Source of the DNA: Lethocerus indicus
Taxonomy: Eukaryota > Arthropoda > Insecta > Hemiptera > Belostomatidae
Assembly (NCBI GenBank): GCA_019843655.1
Contig: JACDQD010000003.1
Location: 13,456,925 to 13,520,924, forward strand
DNA: 64,000 nucleotides
Direction of reading: 5' to 3'
Position 1 is the stretch's first letter; the number at the start of each line of letters is the position of its first letter. A model generated the notes under the pieces. That model searched no databases and was not told the DNA's origin. It saw only the letters and a list, made by a program, of their open reading frames with translations. Position numbers and translations under genes: made by a program. Below, piece by piece: positions 14,759-28,706 of the stretch.

Positions 14759-15619
14759 TCACACACTATTCACTGGAACATGTGATTCACTGGATTGGTA
14801 TTTTAAATTTTCCAAACTATAGCTATTTTGCAACCATGGTGTAAGATCGTTATTAACATTAAAAAATCGTTGAATATTCTTTTCAGTCAGTGGAATAGCT
14901 CCAAGTCTATTAATCTGCAAATCTGTCTTGTAAATATCAATTTCAGAACTTCCAAACTGGAATCCCTCAACGAGTAAATTGTGTTTGAAAAACCCATATC
15001 TGTCATACGTTTCATTCGTTAAATTCCATTCTGAAGCTATCTTTGTTAGTGGTTCAAGCTGAGAAACATTCTCTTTAACTCGCATCAGTTCTTCATTGCA
15101 AAGTTTTTCAACTTCCAGCAATTGCTGTTCATATGAATAAGCAGCAAATTCTCTTCGAATTCTAAGCTTTTTCTCCAAGTGAGATTTTAGGATATTATTT
15201 TCAACATGCTGTTCTGTGTTGTAATGCTCTTTCATTGCCTCTGACCTATTGAACGTTTCTGGTTCATTGAATTGAACCACTAGTGAACTATTGTATGAAG
15301 TACCCATGCAGTCATCTGTATCCCACACTGGTGTATCATTTTTACTGTTTATTTGGGATTTTTCAAACTCCAGAATAATTTCTTCTAGTTCTTCAGCTTC
15401 CCTTTGATTCAACTCTTGGCAAAGTTTTATTTCACCCTTTATTGAAATTAATTTCTGCTTGAGAATTTCAATTCTCTCTTCCAGGGTTAAATTATTTTGC
15501 TGAGATTCTTCTTCCTCAATTTCTTCTAGGGATTCTTCATTAACATTTGTTATATCTGCGTTCGTATATTCATTATCACTACATGATGATTTAGATGCTG
15601 TCTCTTCTATGTCATGCAT
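14759..15619 (-). CDS. Unrecognised intronless coiled-coil protein, 286 aa
   Basis: A single uninterrupted 286-codon frame starting at the ATG at 15619-15617 (minus). I do not recognise the family. The protein is acidic at the N terminus, with runs of Glu around residues 30-40. Heptad-like stretches at about 45-85 and 145-195 are rich in Glu, Lys and Leu and predict coiled coils. The C-terminal third (about 205-286) is less charged and contains aromatic residues (YGFFKHNLLVEGFQFG), suggesting a small folded domain. Length and composition are far above chance for this AT-rich DNA, so it is very likely a real gene. It is convergent with the methyltransferase gene. It has no introns although every neighbouring multi-exon gene is heavily interrupted, which would fit a retroposed copy, but no poly(A) tract or target-site duplication was confirmed. 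Centrosomal, kinetochore or trafficking scaffold roles are all possible; none is supported. Confidence 0.75.
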   Translation of the reverse strand: MHDIEETASKSSCSDNEYTNADITNVNEESLEEIEEEESQQNNLTLEERIEILKQKLISIKGEIKLCQELNQREAEELEEIILEFEKSQINSKNDTPVWDTDDCMGTSYNSSLVVQFNEPETFNRSEAMKEHYNTEQHVENNILKSHLEKKLRIRREFAAYSYEQQLLEVEKLCNEELMRVKENVSQLEPLTKIASEWNLTNETYDRYGFFKHNLLVEGFQFGSSEIDIYKTDLQINRLGAIPLTEKNIQRFFNVNNDLTPWLQNSYSLENLKYQSSESHVPVNSV

Positions 15620-17670
15620 TATAGATTTATTAAAATTGCATAAATATTAATTTTTGCAGTATATCCATTTATTATTTAACTTAACATATGTTTGGATCTA
15701 TTATTATTATATTTTATCATTTGTCCAAGGAAGTAAAAGTGTTATTTTGTATGTATTTGAGAGAATGCTGCCAACACAAGTGGAAAGGATGGTTTTCTAG
15801 TTTTTCCTTTTGGGAGTAAGAGTGATTTTCTGTATTCAGATATCAGTAAAATATTGACTTTACTTTTTGCACTTCATGGAACTTTTTGTTAGTTTATACC
15901 AGCTGTTTTGTGATATTGTCTACAATTTTATTACTAACAAAATGTGTAAATCATTTTTATGATTAAGCAATATCCTACAGAATATTTTTAAAATTGCGGT
16001 AAAAGCAACAAAACTGTCTATATATAATACCATCGAATATTCCCCTCAATGATGGAATCATAAATAGGTCGATATTAGGACGGGTCCGCCACAACCGATA
16101 TTTACCCTTTATATAATATTTATGTTGCATGAAGCTTCCAACTGAAATGAAGAAACCTTTTGTCGTAAAAGCCAACATATTGCATCGTAATACCTTTAAA
16201 ATTACTGACATACTCAAATTCGAATAAAAATCAGGTTAGGGAATAAATAAATAGTGACCTTGTTCCTAAGATTCATACCCGCGCTGATGGATGCCTAGTA
16301 AACCAGTTTGAATCAATCAGGATATCAAATAAAGGAAGACAAACTAAACATACAAAGGCCGAATAAACAAAGAAAAAACTTTCTCCGGTGGAATTGAGGT
16401 TCAAGGTAAGAAAAGTTTGCAAAATAACTGTGTCAAACAGTGAAGCACAGACAGCTTCAACAACTCTGTTAAGTTTAGGAAAGTTTCAAAACGAAATGGA
16501 GACGCGTTGCAATAATTTTAAATCTTAAAACATAGACTAAAACCTATAGCCAAAATAAATGTCAATATTGTGTGAACATACATTTAGCCATTTGCCAGCG
16601 AAGTGCCTGAGATGATTATGGTCAGTAATTTACATTTACACCCTTTTAAACTAGGTCAAGGGATAAAATTAATAGGGAACATAATATATTTGAGCTGTTT
16701 CGACGGACTCGGTGAACTGTAGAAAGAACGTAGGACGCCTTGACCATGAAAGGGGGAGGGACCAGATTCAATTAGGAATGAATTAGAGCCCAAGGTCTGT
16801 GAAAAATCGTAAGCCCGACTAAGCAAAATAGCGTGGATTCGGCTAGTCACAATTTGAAGAGTAATAACAGTATATTGTACATTTTTGACAAATGTTATCT
16901 TAAGAAGAGAGAAGAACTGAAATGTCGCTGGTCAATATGACAATACAACGAACGAAAAATAAAATCGATTGAGAAGTTTGCAAGAGGATATAGTAACGGA
17001 CGTTTAGAAAACGTAGTCACCGAAGGGCGAACAGGCGGGGGCAGGTACTTTCCAAATACATTTATTACTAATCTTTCGCTGACTTATTTAATGATACTTA
17101 TGCTTAAATATTTAAGCGTGTGTAATGATAACAGAGAAAGAAGGGTGATATAATCTGTGGTAACGGATAGCAAGCAATCCATTTATAATTTTCAGGAAGG
17201 ATATGCAGATAATTTAAAACATAAACAGCAAAATATTCTGCTTGGCACTTACTTACAGAGCATCTCAGGTAATATAATATAAGAAATTATAAATCAAAAT
17301 TAAATTTCTTGTTTTAATCATTAAAAATAAGGTACAATGGATTCTTTAATAAAAATAGAACATAGTAATGATAGTAAAAACGAATGCTTGTTGTATGGAT
17401 AGTAATAGTAATAGGAAACAGTTAATGCCCAATCGAAATATCCCGGAAAGTAACAGAAATGAACGTCACGAAAAAAATAATAATTTTTTTCTTTTTCGTG
17501 ATTAAAAACATTTTATTTTCGAACAGACGATTGCGAATTAAAAATGAAATTCCAAGTATGTTAAAATATACTTCATTTCATTATAAATTAGTGCATCAAT
17601 TTAATTATAATCCACCTGTATAAGAGTACAAATTAAACAATGAATGAATGGGTTTAAACGAACAATGAAG

Positions 17671-17674
<4 letters not shown>

Positions 17675-17756
<82 letters not shown>

Positions 17757-17772
17757 TACACGCACACACACA
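17675..17772. repeat. (TA)n microsatellite with CA-rich tail
   Basis: Nearly perfect TA dinucleotide array of about 76 bases followed by a short imperfect CATATA/CACACA stretch, upstream of USP1 in non-coding DNA. Confidence 0.95.
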
Positions 17773-18099
17773 GAGTATATTTGTAAAACCCTAAATACGA
17801 GTTCACGAGTGTGGGCAACGATCGGGCCCCAGTAGAATTCTTCTAATCTTATTAAGTAAGCAAAATGTCTACTCATCTTTTTTTCAGAACTTTCTCACAG
17901 ATTACTGGAAGATCTATAACTTAATAGTAAAACTAATAAATTGAAACTAATTTACCATACTATAAAGTGAAAAATATTTGATAGCCGTTAATATGGTAAA
18001 TACCTCCGAATAATTTTCTATTAATATTTCGTTATATTTCTTTTTGATAAAATTAGTAATTATCGAAATTAACCTCTATTAAATATCAGAGATAAATAC

Positions 18100-18102
<3 letters not shown>

Positions 18103-18168
<66 letters not shown>
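18103..18168. repeat. (TA)n microsatellite
   Basis: Perfect TA dinucleotide array of about 66 bases in intergenic DNA, roughly 350 bases before the candidate USP1 first exon. Confidence 0.95.
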
Positions 18169-18169
<1 letters not shown>

Positions 18170-20384
18170 TTATATAAAATTCACTTTGAATATATGACTT
18201 ATATTTAGCACATATGAATTTTCGAATAACCTGGAATTGTGGTCCTAAATAATTTTCTTTTTTTTCTGTTCAAATGTAAACATTAATAGTAGTATACAAT
18301 ATTTAAACAGAAAGAAATTTTAGTACTTACCCTTAATATCTTTAAACCGTGTTTAGCAACACTGCTAGAAACATACCCAACTGATCTGTTGTATTTGTAA
18401 TAATGTAAAATGGCCGCTTGAATTTTGTGGTCCGGTTGAATTTTCTGTTCGGAGATTCTACTTTATATATTTATCTGCATGTCACTGACTTCCATGTATT
18501 CATACGCGGACAGTTCGTAAGTAGTTTTTAAAAATGCATGTATATTTGATTAAATTCATCAACTGTTTTGAAACTACTCTATTTGTCGGTTCTGTACTGA
18601 TAATGTTTCAGTTGAGAAAGGTTTTTACATTATGCTCGCTTTAGTTTTCTTGATTATGTAAGTTAGAGAAGTAGAAATGTATATTGTAATGTTGACTTGA
18701 CAGGTTAAATTTATTGATATTTGATGTAATTTTACTTAATACTTGGTTAGGATTTTGTGCTTGTGTAGTTTCTTAATTTCATTAGTAATTATTGTGTAGA
18801 GGATTGGTACTGATAATGTTTGACTAATGATTTAAATGTTCAAATATTATTTTATTTTTTAAATTATAAACTTGATTATTTTGGGATTACTGCATTACAT
18901 TTTGTATTTTTAAAACAAACTGAAGGCAGAAAAGAGATACATGAATTTTATTTTTCATGTATAATATTTATATTAGCTTAGATGTAATTTAGTAAAGTGA
19001 AATTTGCAATCATAGTGACTAATGAATCGAAAAATAGGCAACTTATTTTGAAATATTGGAATAGGTATACTTAGCGGTTGATGCTTGTAGTTTGGTGCAG
19101 TGAGTTTGGTGTATTGCCTAAACCTTTCCAAATAGTTCATTTTGAAATGTATATTCAACAAGTATATTGCATTGATTTTAGGATCATTTTTATTTGGTAG
19201 ATTTAATGTTGAATTGTTAATATTTAGGGTGTGGTCCTAAAAACTATAGTATTGATAAAGTTTGTAGTAAAACATGAAAATAAGTATTTTGAAATATTTG
19301 TATATAATACATTTATTAATTTTAATAGTGTCTTTATTGTTTATTCAATTTATTACTGTCTAACCCTGTGCATTGTGCACTAGTAATGCCACAAAAACAT
19401 TGAATTACCAGTATAATGTGTTCAGAAAATTTGACAAATCATTTTGTGCAGTCTTTTATCCAATATAAAATAACAGTATTTATGATATATGAAGTAACTG
19501 GAATTAGCGTGATCTGTATTTGGAAAGTAATCAGAGAAAATAATAGTTCACAGAGCTATATACTAGCAATTATTGAAAATAGTTGCAATATACATTACGC
19601 AGTAGTAACATAATAACATTATAATTAATATATTCTCTATAATTTATTTAGTGACATTTGTATCAATTTAATGTTTCACTTCAGTACTTTTAATCTCAGC
19701 TGGTATTACGAATTGAATGAGATAACATTGTCACGAACTTGGAAGGGTAAATGACAATTATTTCTCATCTTTAGTCAAGACTCTCAAAATAGATAATTAT
19801 TTAATCTCTTCCAATCTTAGTTAAACAGATATTGGTTTTCACATTGATTAATAACTTGATATTTTGTGTACTTATAATTGAAATATTGTTTCTGGGTTCT
19901 GTGCTTATCGCCATTGGGCACAATTGTGTAGCAAATAAATGCTGTAAAAATTGTTTGAAATATCAAACTGTTTATTGTTAAAAAGAATATTAATTGAAGA
20001 CATTGGACTGTATTGAATTGTATATTTTATTTAGCCTGTGAGAGTAAAATTGAATTAAAAATCATTTAATTTTATTTATTGTAGATTAACAAGCTCTTAT
20101 AAGTTAAGTTGTTTTCCTTTGTAAAATTATTTCTTTAGTACATCTGATTCATGTAATGTGACTGACCTGAAATTATTCTGTAGACAGTTTTAAGTGAATA
20201 CATTTTTGTTATAAATACTCATTTAAAGATAGGGTGTCTGTAAATAGGGACTTTACATTTGCTGTTTTGTTTTATATTAATAATTTTGATAGAACTGTAT
20301 GTAAAATGGATATTTTTGTTCAAGTTGTACTGTATGGAGCATACTTTATTTCATACTTCAAATTTATTTTTAGGTGGATTAAAG

Positions 20385-22603
20385 ATGACAGTATTATGGG
20401 AGAACGGTGAGTGTCCACCCAGAAAACGGCTTTGCCTTTCTACGAACCAGTCCCGTCGCACTGCAGTGTCAAACACTCAAGAAGTGCATGACTCATCATT
20501 ACAACAGACCTCAAGTAGCCAACCTATGGCCATGCCTATAGAAGCAGGTAAAATATGAATTGAGTGGATGGGTTTAGGTAACTCATGAAGATACTATATA
20601 TTATACCTGTTATAGTTATGGTTAAGGTTGTATCTTCAATTGAAAAATGGAGTATTTTCATAAGTTATATATTTCTTAATTTTCAAACTTATTTCTGGTA
20701 GATTGAAATATCCTTTTGGTATAAAGTAAAAAAAAGTCATTTAGATTTAATTAATTATAAGGCATTAAGTGAGGAGCAGAATATAAGACTCATTGTTAGT
20801 AACAATTTGGGAAATAGTTTACTTTTACTGATTAATACCAAAATGTACTGTCTATGTTAAGATCATTCCATTTATTTATTGTGAAAAAAAAATATATCCA
20901 AACAATCAAAATAACATTTTCCAAAAAATATTAATCTAACTACTACTAGTAAAATGTAAATAATCAAGAATTAAAAAGAGGACACTTGTGGTAATTTGTA
21001 TAGCTAATGCAACTTAACTTTAATATCACCCGGTAAGTGGAAGGATATTGTTTTTTTTTGATAATTTATTCATCATGGTAGTAATTGTTTCAATTAGGTT
21101 TAATGGCAGTTGGTGTGGATGCTGTAGGAGGTGCTGCAGTCAGATGTGGACATGATGATTGTGACAGTCCAATCACTGCGTTGTCTAATCTTGGAAATAC
21201 TTGCTTCCTAAACAGTGTCTTATATACACTCCGTTTTGCTCCCTCATTTATGCATAACCTTCACCATTTAGCATTAGACCTTCGTGAATATATGAGCCGG
21301 CATACATTGAAGGTAATTTTTTGGCTTGTGTTCTTATTTACTTCAATTGTTTAGCACTTACTGAATTTATTTATTACATGTAAACTGTTTGTGTCAATTG
21401 AACATTACTGACGAGTAATTGATTATTGCTTCAATGCAGAATAATTTATTTTGCATGGTATATAATGTTTAAGTGTTTAGAATATATTTTTTATTGTCCT
21501 TATGATTGAAAGGCATGCAATTGTACTAAGTGATAGTGAATAACATTTAAAGAATTAATCTATTCAATTTTAATTAGTAAAACACATTCTTTTTAGTGTT
21601 CTTCACTTGGTCGTGGCGGAAAAAGTTGGAGCAGTAAAGATTTGCCTTCATTAAGCTGTGGTGATATGACCAATGTGAAAATGCAAATAGCTACTGATAA
21701 GCTCCATCAGCTGTATGAAGCACTTCACACAGAAGAGGTGAAAGATCATATGGAGCCTTATCACCCTCATGTCTTTCTTCATTCATTACGGTATTTTATA
21801 ATTTGTCTATTGTATTATTAATGTGAAATGTTTTTGGTTTATGGATGTGAACTTATTCTTTTGAAGTTAATTTAAGTATTCAAATTATAGTGAGAAATTC
21901 TGTTTATAAAAAAATATTGCCCAACTATCATTAACACGTTTCTCAGTACAGTCATTTGCACTACATATTTCTACAATTATATGAATCTTTAAACTTTACT
22001 AGTACATATACTGAAATTAGTCAGTCTGTAATTAGTTTCTTTTACATTTACCATCAGAAGATGTCTAATATCTGATGAAAGTCGTACTTACTTGATTGGT
22101 ATGAAACATCATTATTTTAGCTTTGTATTTTTTGTATTCATTGGAATTTTATGAAGTTCAAACAGTGTAATAAAAGAACTAATGTATGATTTAAGGTCCC
22201 TTGCATAGAATAAAATAAATTGTTTATTAATGGGTTTTAATAGGTGTTCTTCAACACCTAAAAAATAAAATGATGAAGTTATTATTCTTAAACATTCTTA
22301 AACTTATACATTTAAACTTATATTAAATGTGCCTATTGGAATACAAAGTTAATCTATTTAAGTTTAATAAATTAAACTACACCCTTATTACTTATTGCGT
22401 GTTTTATTTAGTCAGTATTTAGATAGTTTTTATTTTTTTGTTCCTTTGTTTTGGTTATGTGATAATTTTTTTTCATTACGTATGTACAATGCGAAGATAT
22501 ATATGAGGCAGCTGGTCATATATTCTTTCATCTTCATTGAGCTTTGATGAATGTGACGATAAATAAATTTTATCAGATGATAAAATATATATGTATATGT
22601 ATG

Positions 22604-22663
<60 letters not shown>

Positions 22664-25055
22664 TAAAACAAAATGGAATCAGGAATAATTTTATGCCACA
22701 CAATTGTATGTTAAGGTTAAGCAATTAGTTTAATGACTAATCATTAAACGTATTTATAATTTTTAGGGATGTTAATCCAATTTTTGAGGGGAACCAGCAG
22801 CATGATGCTCATGAACTTCTTGTCTGCTTGCTTGACAATATTCGGGAAACTTGTGATCAATTAAGGCAAATTGCTGCATCTACACCACTATCTCTGACCC
22901 CGGCTATTCCATCACCCCCTCCTACTAAACAGTCATGGTCCAGACAAGTTCGGAAAAGCCTGAATATTGGCCGTCCTAGAGGAAAAGTCAATGGTGATGA
23001 TAAAAAAATAATTTCGTTTGGTGAGGAAAGACTGAGTGCTAAAATTGTACTCGTTATTTTGGGACTCTAATATAATATTTGTCTTGTATAAAACTGTAAT
23101 AAATTTCAATATACTTTTATACTTAAATACTTTCTTTAATACTTTTTCGAATTTTTAATAAATGTATGTTTTAAATTTATTATTGATGAATGAGTTGTCT
23201 TTGTCGCAGTAATTCTTTCTATTTGTTTGTTTTGTATGACTGGTCTGTCATATTGAGCATGAAAGAAGTTTATTATTAGTTTAGGTTTGGTTTTACAAAA
23301 TTGTTGTTTTATAAAATTAAGGAACAAATTTTTTTTTCAAAGAATCTGGTCTTCAGAATGGAGATTGTTGCACGAATGGTATGGAGTATGAAGAGGGTCA
23401 TCCAAGTGTTGGTCACAACTTTATTAGTGAGCATTTTGAGGGTGTTTCACTTTTGAAAACTACTTGTCTTGAGTGTGAACAAGTTACTGAGAGAAAAGAA
23501 ACATTCTGTGATATATGTGTACCCATTACTACTGATTTACAACTGAAAGGTAATAAATGTAGTTTTCAATTAAACTAAGATTTTTATGTAATTTTGAATA
23601 TGTAGTACATCTTTTTTCCGACATAATATTACATTTTGTAATTTTAGTTCCATATTTTTCCTCATTTTTAGATGAACCTCTTAATGTAAACAAACTTTAC
23701 CAAAATGCTTTGGTAACAGAAGAATATTTACACGACAGCAATAAATATTGGTGTGAACAATGTTTACGTTATAATGAAGCAAAGCGATGTGTTAAGTTTG
23801 AAACCCTACCTAAGTTACTTACTCTTCAAATAAAAAGGTTTTCATCAGGATTTGGGTAAATATTTTTATATTTTGACTATATTAGAAAAGAGATTACATA
23901 AAACCATAAAAATCACTGTAACAGACTGTACACATATCTGCAAAAGTCATACAAAATCAATATCAATCTTTATTTGTATAGCTATTGTATATTTAATTGT
24001 AATTTACAATGTATATTTAGTACATTGTATTAAAAAAATCAATTTTACGTTTTGTAATAATAAAATTTCATACTTAGAAATCAAAAGCTAGTGGTCAGAA
24101 TGTAGGTTTTGAACTATTGGTAGTTTGGGTTTGATTCTCTCTGCAGACATAAATATCCATGGGTGTTTAGGTGAAGATTAGGTTTTGGTGGAGCTTAATC
24201 AGAATGGAATATTAGATTTATTTCTGTCAGTTATTTTGATGTTGGAAATATACAACTTAAACCATCAGGTAGTTTACTTAACAATAGGTTTAAATGTAAT
24301 ATCTGAAATTAATATTTATATGTTAATAGGTCAGTCGTGAGCAAAGTGAATGAACATATGCCTACACCACTTACATTAGGTTGCTTCTGTGAAGAATGCC
24401 AAAACAAGTCAGATATTGATCCCCTCCATCAGTATCATTTATATGGTGTTATTATGCATCTTGGAGCAACAATGGCTTCTGGTCATTATGTTGCATATGT
24501 AAAAGCACGTGATTCATCTGTTGATTATGATACGTGTACAAGAGACAGGCGTAAAACAGCTAGTCTTAGCAGTAGTAAAACATCTTCTTCTGTTGGTGAC
24601 AAAACCACAACTAAAAAGAAATGGTTTTCTCGTTCATCCAAAAATGGTTCCTTGACTGATACTAGGGGACAGTATTTTAGGCAAGTTTGTTTTTATATTT
24701 TATTCAGAATTATTTTAGCTAGAAGTAATCACTCTTTAAAATAATCTGTGTTAGTTGTACTAAAATATTGAAATTTCTACTGATTCATTAATTTGATTTT
24801 AATTTTAAGAGAATTTAATTATAGATATCAAAGAAAACAAAAATTTATGAATTTGTTTATAGGTCATCATGTCGTGGTGCTGATTGTTGTGGTGTAAGAT
24901 TACGTACTGATGACACATTGGAACCTGTTTGGCTAGAATGTGATGATGAGACTGTTCGAATTATTTCAAAGAAGCAATTAGAAGAAATTCTTGCCCAGAA
25001 ACAGCCTAAGAATTCTGCTCTTACACCATATTTACTGTTTTATGCCAGGCAGTGA
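20385..25055 (+). CDS. USP1: Ubiquitin carboxyl-terminal hydrolase 1 (USP1)
   Basis: Cysteine deubiquitinase that, with its activator UAF1/WDR48, removes mono-ubiquitin from PCNA and FANCD2 in the nucleus. Exons: 20385-20547, 21098-21312, 21597-21790, 22767-23020, 23343-23549, 23672-23855, 24330-24680, 24863-25055; total 586 residues, phases all consistent. The catalytic Cys box NLGNTCFLN puts Cys at ~90. The His box SGHYVAY puts His at ~458. The WLECDDETVR segment supplies the catalytic Asp at ~550. The core also has KYWCEQCLRYNEAKR, which resembles vertebrate USP1 more than USP12/46, and the length rules out the ~370-residue USP12/46 type. The vertebrate Gly-Gly autocleavage site is not seen. 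The start is the first ATG after an acceptor ending at 20372. The intron after 24680 begins GC, not GT: any nearby GT donor would shift the frame into a stop. Confidence 0.93.
22606..22660. repeat. (TA)n microsatellite in USP1 intron
   Basis: Perfect TA array of about 55 bases in the long intron between 21790 and 22767, about 100 bases before the acceptor. Confidence 0.95.
24086..24210 (+). mobile_element. tRNA-derived SINE-like element in USP1 intron
   Basis: The segment has an A-box-like AGTGGTCAGAAT and a B-box-like GGGTTTGATTCTC, followed by a body with CCATGGGTGTTTAGGTGAAG. The same order and related sequence recur in an epsilon-tubulin intron (41105-41225) and, inverted, in a NEMP intron (36745-36835). 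The copies are diverged, and element ends and target-site duplications are not resolved. Confidence 0.5.
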
Positions 25056-28000
25056 TAAAAAAATAATATTTTGTGTTAGTAATACATCTTCAATGAAGAG
25101 TGGATAGATCATAATCTGTTATTTTCCTCCAGCGGTTGTATTAATTTTTTACCATGTTACTTGGTTATTGGCAGACTTACTGTTTGAGAAAAAATTATAT
25201 TTTTTCTTGCATATGAGATATAATAAGACAAATCTGTTACAGCTAAGGTACAGCAATACCTATCTCATAAATTTAACCATAATCAGTAATATTCATACAT
25301 TAACATTTACTCAGGTAATTCAAAATTTAATCCTAATTTCTTTTGCCACTTTGTTTCCACTAGTGAAATGCTACATGAACAAGTTTGGGTCAGTGTTTAT
25401 CTTAATGAAGGTAATATTTTTAAAAGATATATAAAAATGGAAATTGTGCCACAAGAGACTCCTTATTTCCTTTCAGCCTTTTGAATGTTGTGTTAACTTC
25501 AAAATTCAGAGTTCTTCATAAAATATAAATTATCAGTATTAACTATATAGCAATTCAAAAAAGATGTAGTGGTTATGAAAATATAAATATTTTATAATGT
25601 AATTTCTTACTTTTAGCAGTTTGTTATTTTTCACATTTGAATTATTTATTTATAACTTCATTTGAGCGTAGAGGCTAATAATGTATATGCATGTGTATAT
25701 ATATATGTATAAATTTATGTATGTACACATACTCATAACTTATGAAACTAGTCCATAGTTGAATTGGCTAAAGCCTTATGACCAAATATATTTTTTCCGG
25801 AAATATATTATAATATTTGTTGAACTTTCTAATTGTAGAATTTTGTTATTTTTAATGAATAATGACCACTTCTGTTTTCATTTTAAAGACAGAAGTGCCA
25901 TTAATTCAGTTGTGTTATAACTGCTATGCTATTTTGTATTCAGTGTATAGTCAAATTTCCTGCTATTTGTGTTTCTTACTCTTCAAAGTTTAGTTTTTTA
26001 GTTACTCCGGTTTAAACTATTTAACTAATTAAGAGGTATAAGTAGAATATATCTGCTTTATTAGGTAGACTGTCATTATTATTGCTCAGATACCTGGAGT
26101 TTTTTCCATTACCTTAATATTTTTATTACCTGCAATAATTATTGAATGAGATGTTAGCATTAATTTAAGTTCAATCATTGTTTCAAAATGCAGTTTTGTA
26201 CAATCTCCTGTATATCTCATTTGTTTTTATTATTTAAATATTCGTGGACATAGTAATGAGTAAATGGAAAATTTATTTAATTTTTTAAGTACATCTCATT
26301 AGTCATAGTATGTATAATGTGTCATGTATAATATTTTAAAGCTCCAAAATGTAAACAATTTTATATAATTATGGTATTCCTGATAAAGACTAAGAGAATG
26401 GAGGTTCAGTTATATTGGCAATCATGGTTCTTTCTTTGTCTGTGTGTTTTATCTTGAAATGATTTCAAGTTTGAGATTTTTATGATGTATCAGGTTATTT
26501 ATTATGTATAGTTTTTTAATTTTATAAATGGATTGGTGTTTTGCTATGAGAACTTACTGTAATGCATTTAAAGCTTCAGGGCATTCACAAGTAAATTAGC
26601 ACCAATTGAGGATGTATATTTTATGGGTAAAGTTAAAATATTGAGGTGAGTGTTTTAACTTGCTCGAGTTTGTTATGTGCATATAATAGTTAAGTGTAAA
26701 ACTTCCATTATAATATTTGTATAGTGTATATTGTAAGAAATATGTAGTAATTTATTCTAAAAATTGCACAAATGTACATTTGCATTGAATTGCTATAACA
26801 AGGCTTGTTTGCTTCCATCAGTCATAGGATAAATATTTGTTATCAAAATTATTATTTAATAATTGCTGGCTACTGTGATAAGATAGTATAGTGATTTGTT
26901 TTAAACTAATTAAAAATTAATGTTTAATATGAAATCAAAATGTTTGACCATTCCATAAAACAAGTGTTAAGTTAATTGTGTAACTGACCTGAGTATGTGA
27001 TGACTAACTGGCACTTTGTTATATCAATTTAGCAATATATAATAGAAAATTAAAAAACAGTTAAGTGGTATATATTATTACAGCACAGCTTCAAAAATTC
27101 AGTATTAATTGGTTTATAGATCTTCTGTCATGAACTGTGTGCGGATTCCTTCATTTAGGTTTGGCCTACATGTAGATGGTTCATGAAGTACATATATGAT
27201 CTAGTTATCAATAATCTGTACTACTTTTATTCTTTGTTGAATTCTGTTAATATTAAAATGATTCAAATTTACGTTTTTCACTAGTCCATTTTCATTAGTA
27301 TTTTAAAGTGATATTTGGATCTTTTAAAGTATGTATAGTTTTAGATCAGACTAAATTTAACTAATTGAAGATTAATATAGGTTGAGCCAAAATTATTGAA
27401 CATATTTCTTCTATCCTCCAAATCAGGAGCCTCCTTTTGTTTCTAAAAATTCCTAATTACAACAAATAGCTTCAATTTATTATTTTGTCTCCATGTTTTA
27501 ACTTAACCCAAAACATGACCCTTCCTCTCTCTTCACTATTTATATTTTAAGGCACAATCAGTGTGACCTATTTTGCCCCCTTAAAAACGTGACTTCTTAG
27601 CATAATTCAGACATCAAGTTTCTTTTTAAAAGGGTTATGAACTGTAGTCAGATACAGTTAATATATTATTCTGAATGGTAATTATCTTTCATTTACTTTT
27701 GTGGTTTTGTTAATATAATTATATTTCATTTTCTTTAGTTTAATGTATCAGAAGGAGAAAGTATGAGTTTGAAATTAATATTCTTTAATTATTTTGAAAA
27801 ATAAACAAAATTTCAGTTATTTTTTAAGAGCAACAATTTGGTTAATGTTAAATTTTTTTATTATGTAAGAAAGTTTAGAAATGTACTCAAATAGGGGGTT
27901 TCATATATAATAGGAATGAATTGATATAACACAAGGTATTCAATAATTATTTGTTATTTGCACATGATTGAACTATTTGATGTTTCTGGGTACCGAGAAA

Positions 28001-28706
28001 TCAAGTATATGAATTAACAGTCATCATCAATCCATTAATCACCTTTTTTGTGATTCCCCAATAGTGAATTTGGTATGAAATTAATACATTATAAATAAAA
28101 CTACTGAGGTTACAACTGATTTCCAATAATAATATATGAGACATTATTTCTAACATGTCAAAAACAAGTTTGGTGGTGAGCCAAGCAACTTGACATATAT
28201 CAAAACATAAATAACATAAAACCTAAGAAGTAGGTAATGATGATCAGGACAAAAATTAGATCTTAAAATCGGGATTAGTAGAAGTTTGAAAATGTACGTA
28301 AATTATTAGATGTAATCAAAACTGTTTCAAAATATTAATCATAGGCACGTCCCTTTGAAGCATAAATAGGAAAAAGAAATTTCTGGGCTTGATATTTCGA
28401 CATTTAACTGACATGAAGCCTTTTAAGCGATTATTCACACATTTCCACAGAAGTTACTGAAAATTCTTTAACCATACCACATTCATGTCGCAGATTTCGT
28501 GTTTAAAAAATGTTATACCCAAAAAGAAAAGTATGCACACTATGCTTTTTCTCTCTCCCAGTTTCTCTGTGTAGGTAGAACCAGTCGAAGGGGGCAAGTG
28601 AGTAGTAGGGCGAGAACCGGAATCAGTTGGGTGTCGATCGCGAAACAACTAAGTTTAGTTTAAATTTGTCGGTTTCAGTGCCTCGAATTGAGGAAGTGCG
28701 CGCGCA
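25056..28706. other. USP1 3' UTR and intergenic DNA before RSU1
   Basis: About 3.6 kb with no coding exon that I can support. It is AT-rich and looks unique. Composition becomes more GC-rich from about 28550 to 28710 (CGCGCGC just before the RSU1 start), as expected for a promoter and 5' UTR. Confidence 0.45.

Larger units (their letters stand above)
15620..20384. other. Intergenic DNA and probable USP1 5' UTR
   Basis: No convincing coding exon. Two long (TA)n arrays lie at about 17675-17750 (running into a CA-rich tail to ~17772) and 18103-18168. A possible non-coding first exon of USP1 ends at 18516: the sequence TTC then GTAAGT is a good donor. The matching acceptor TTTTAG ends at 20372, 12 bases before the USP1 start codon. 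A minus-strand 80-codon frame at 15975-16217 has no recognisable features. Confidence 0.4.

Noticed and set aside
15975..16217. 80-codon minus-strand open frame upstream of the coiled-coil gene
   Set aside because: No recognisable domain, no supporting splice sites, and a length expected by chance in this region; kept only as a weak possibility.
17601..17876. Frames dominated by alternating Tyr-Ile, here and at 6774-7010, 22476-22724 and 41784-41996
   Set aside because: Translations of (TA)n microsatellites.
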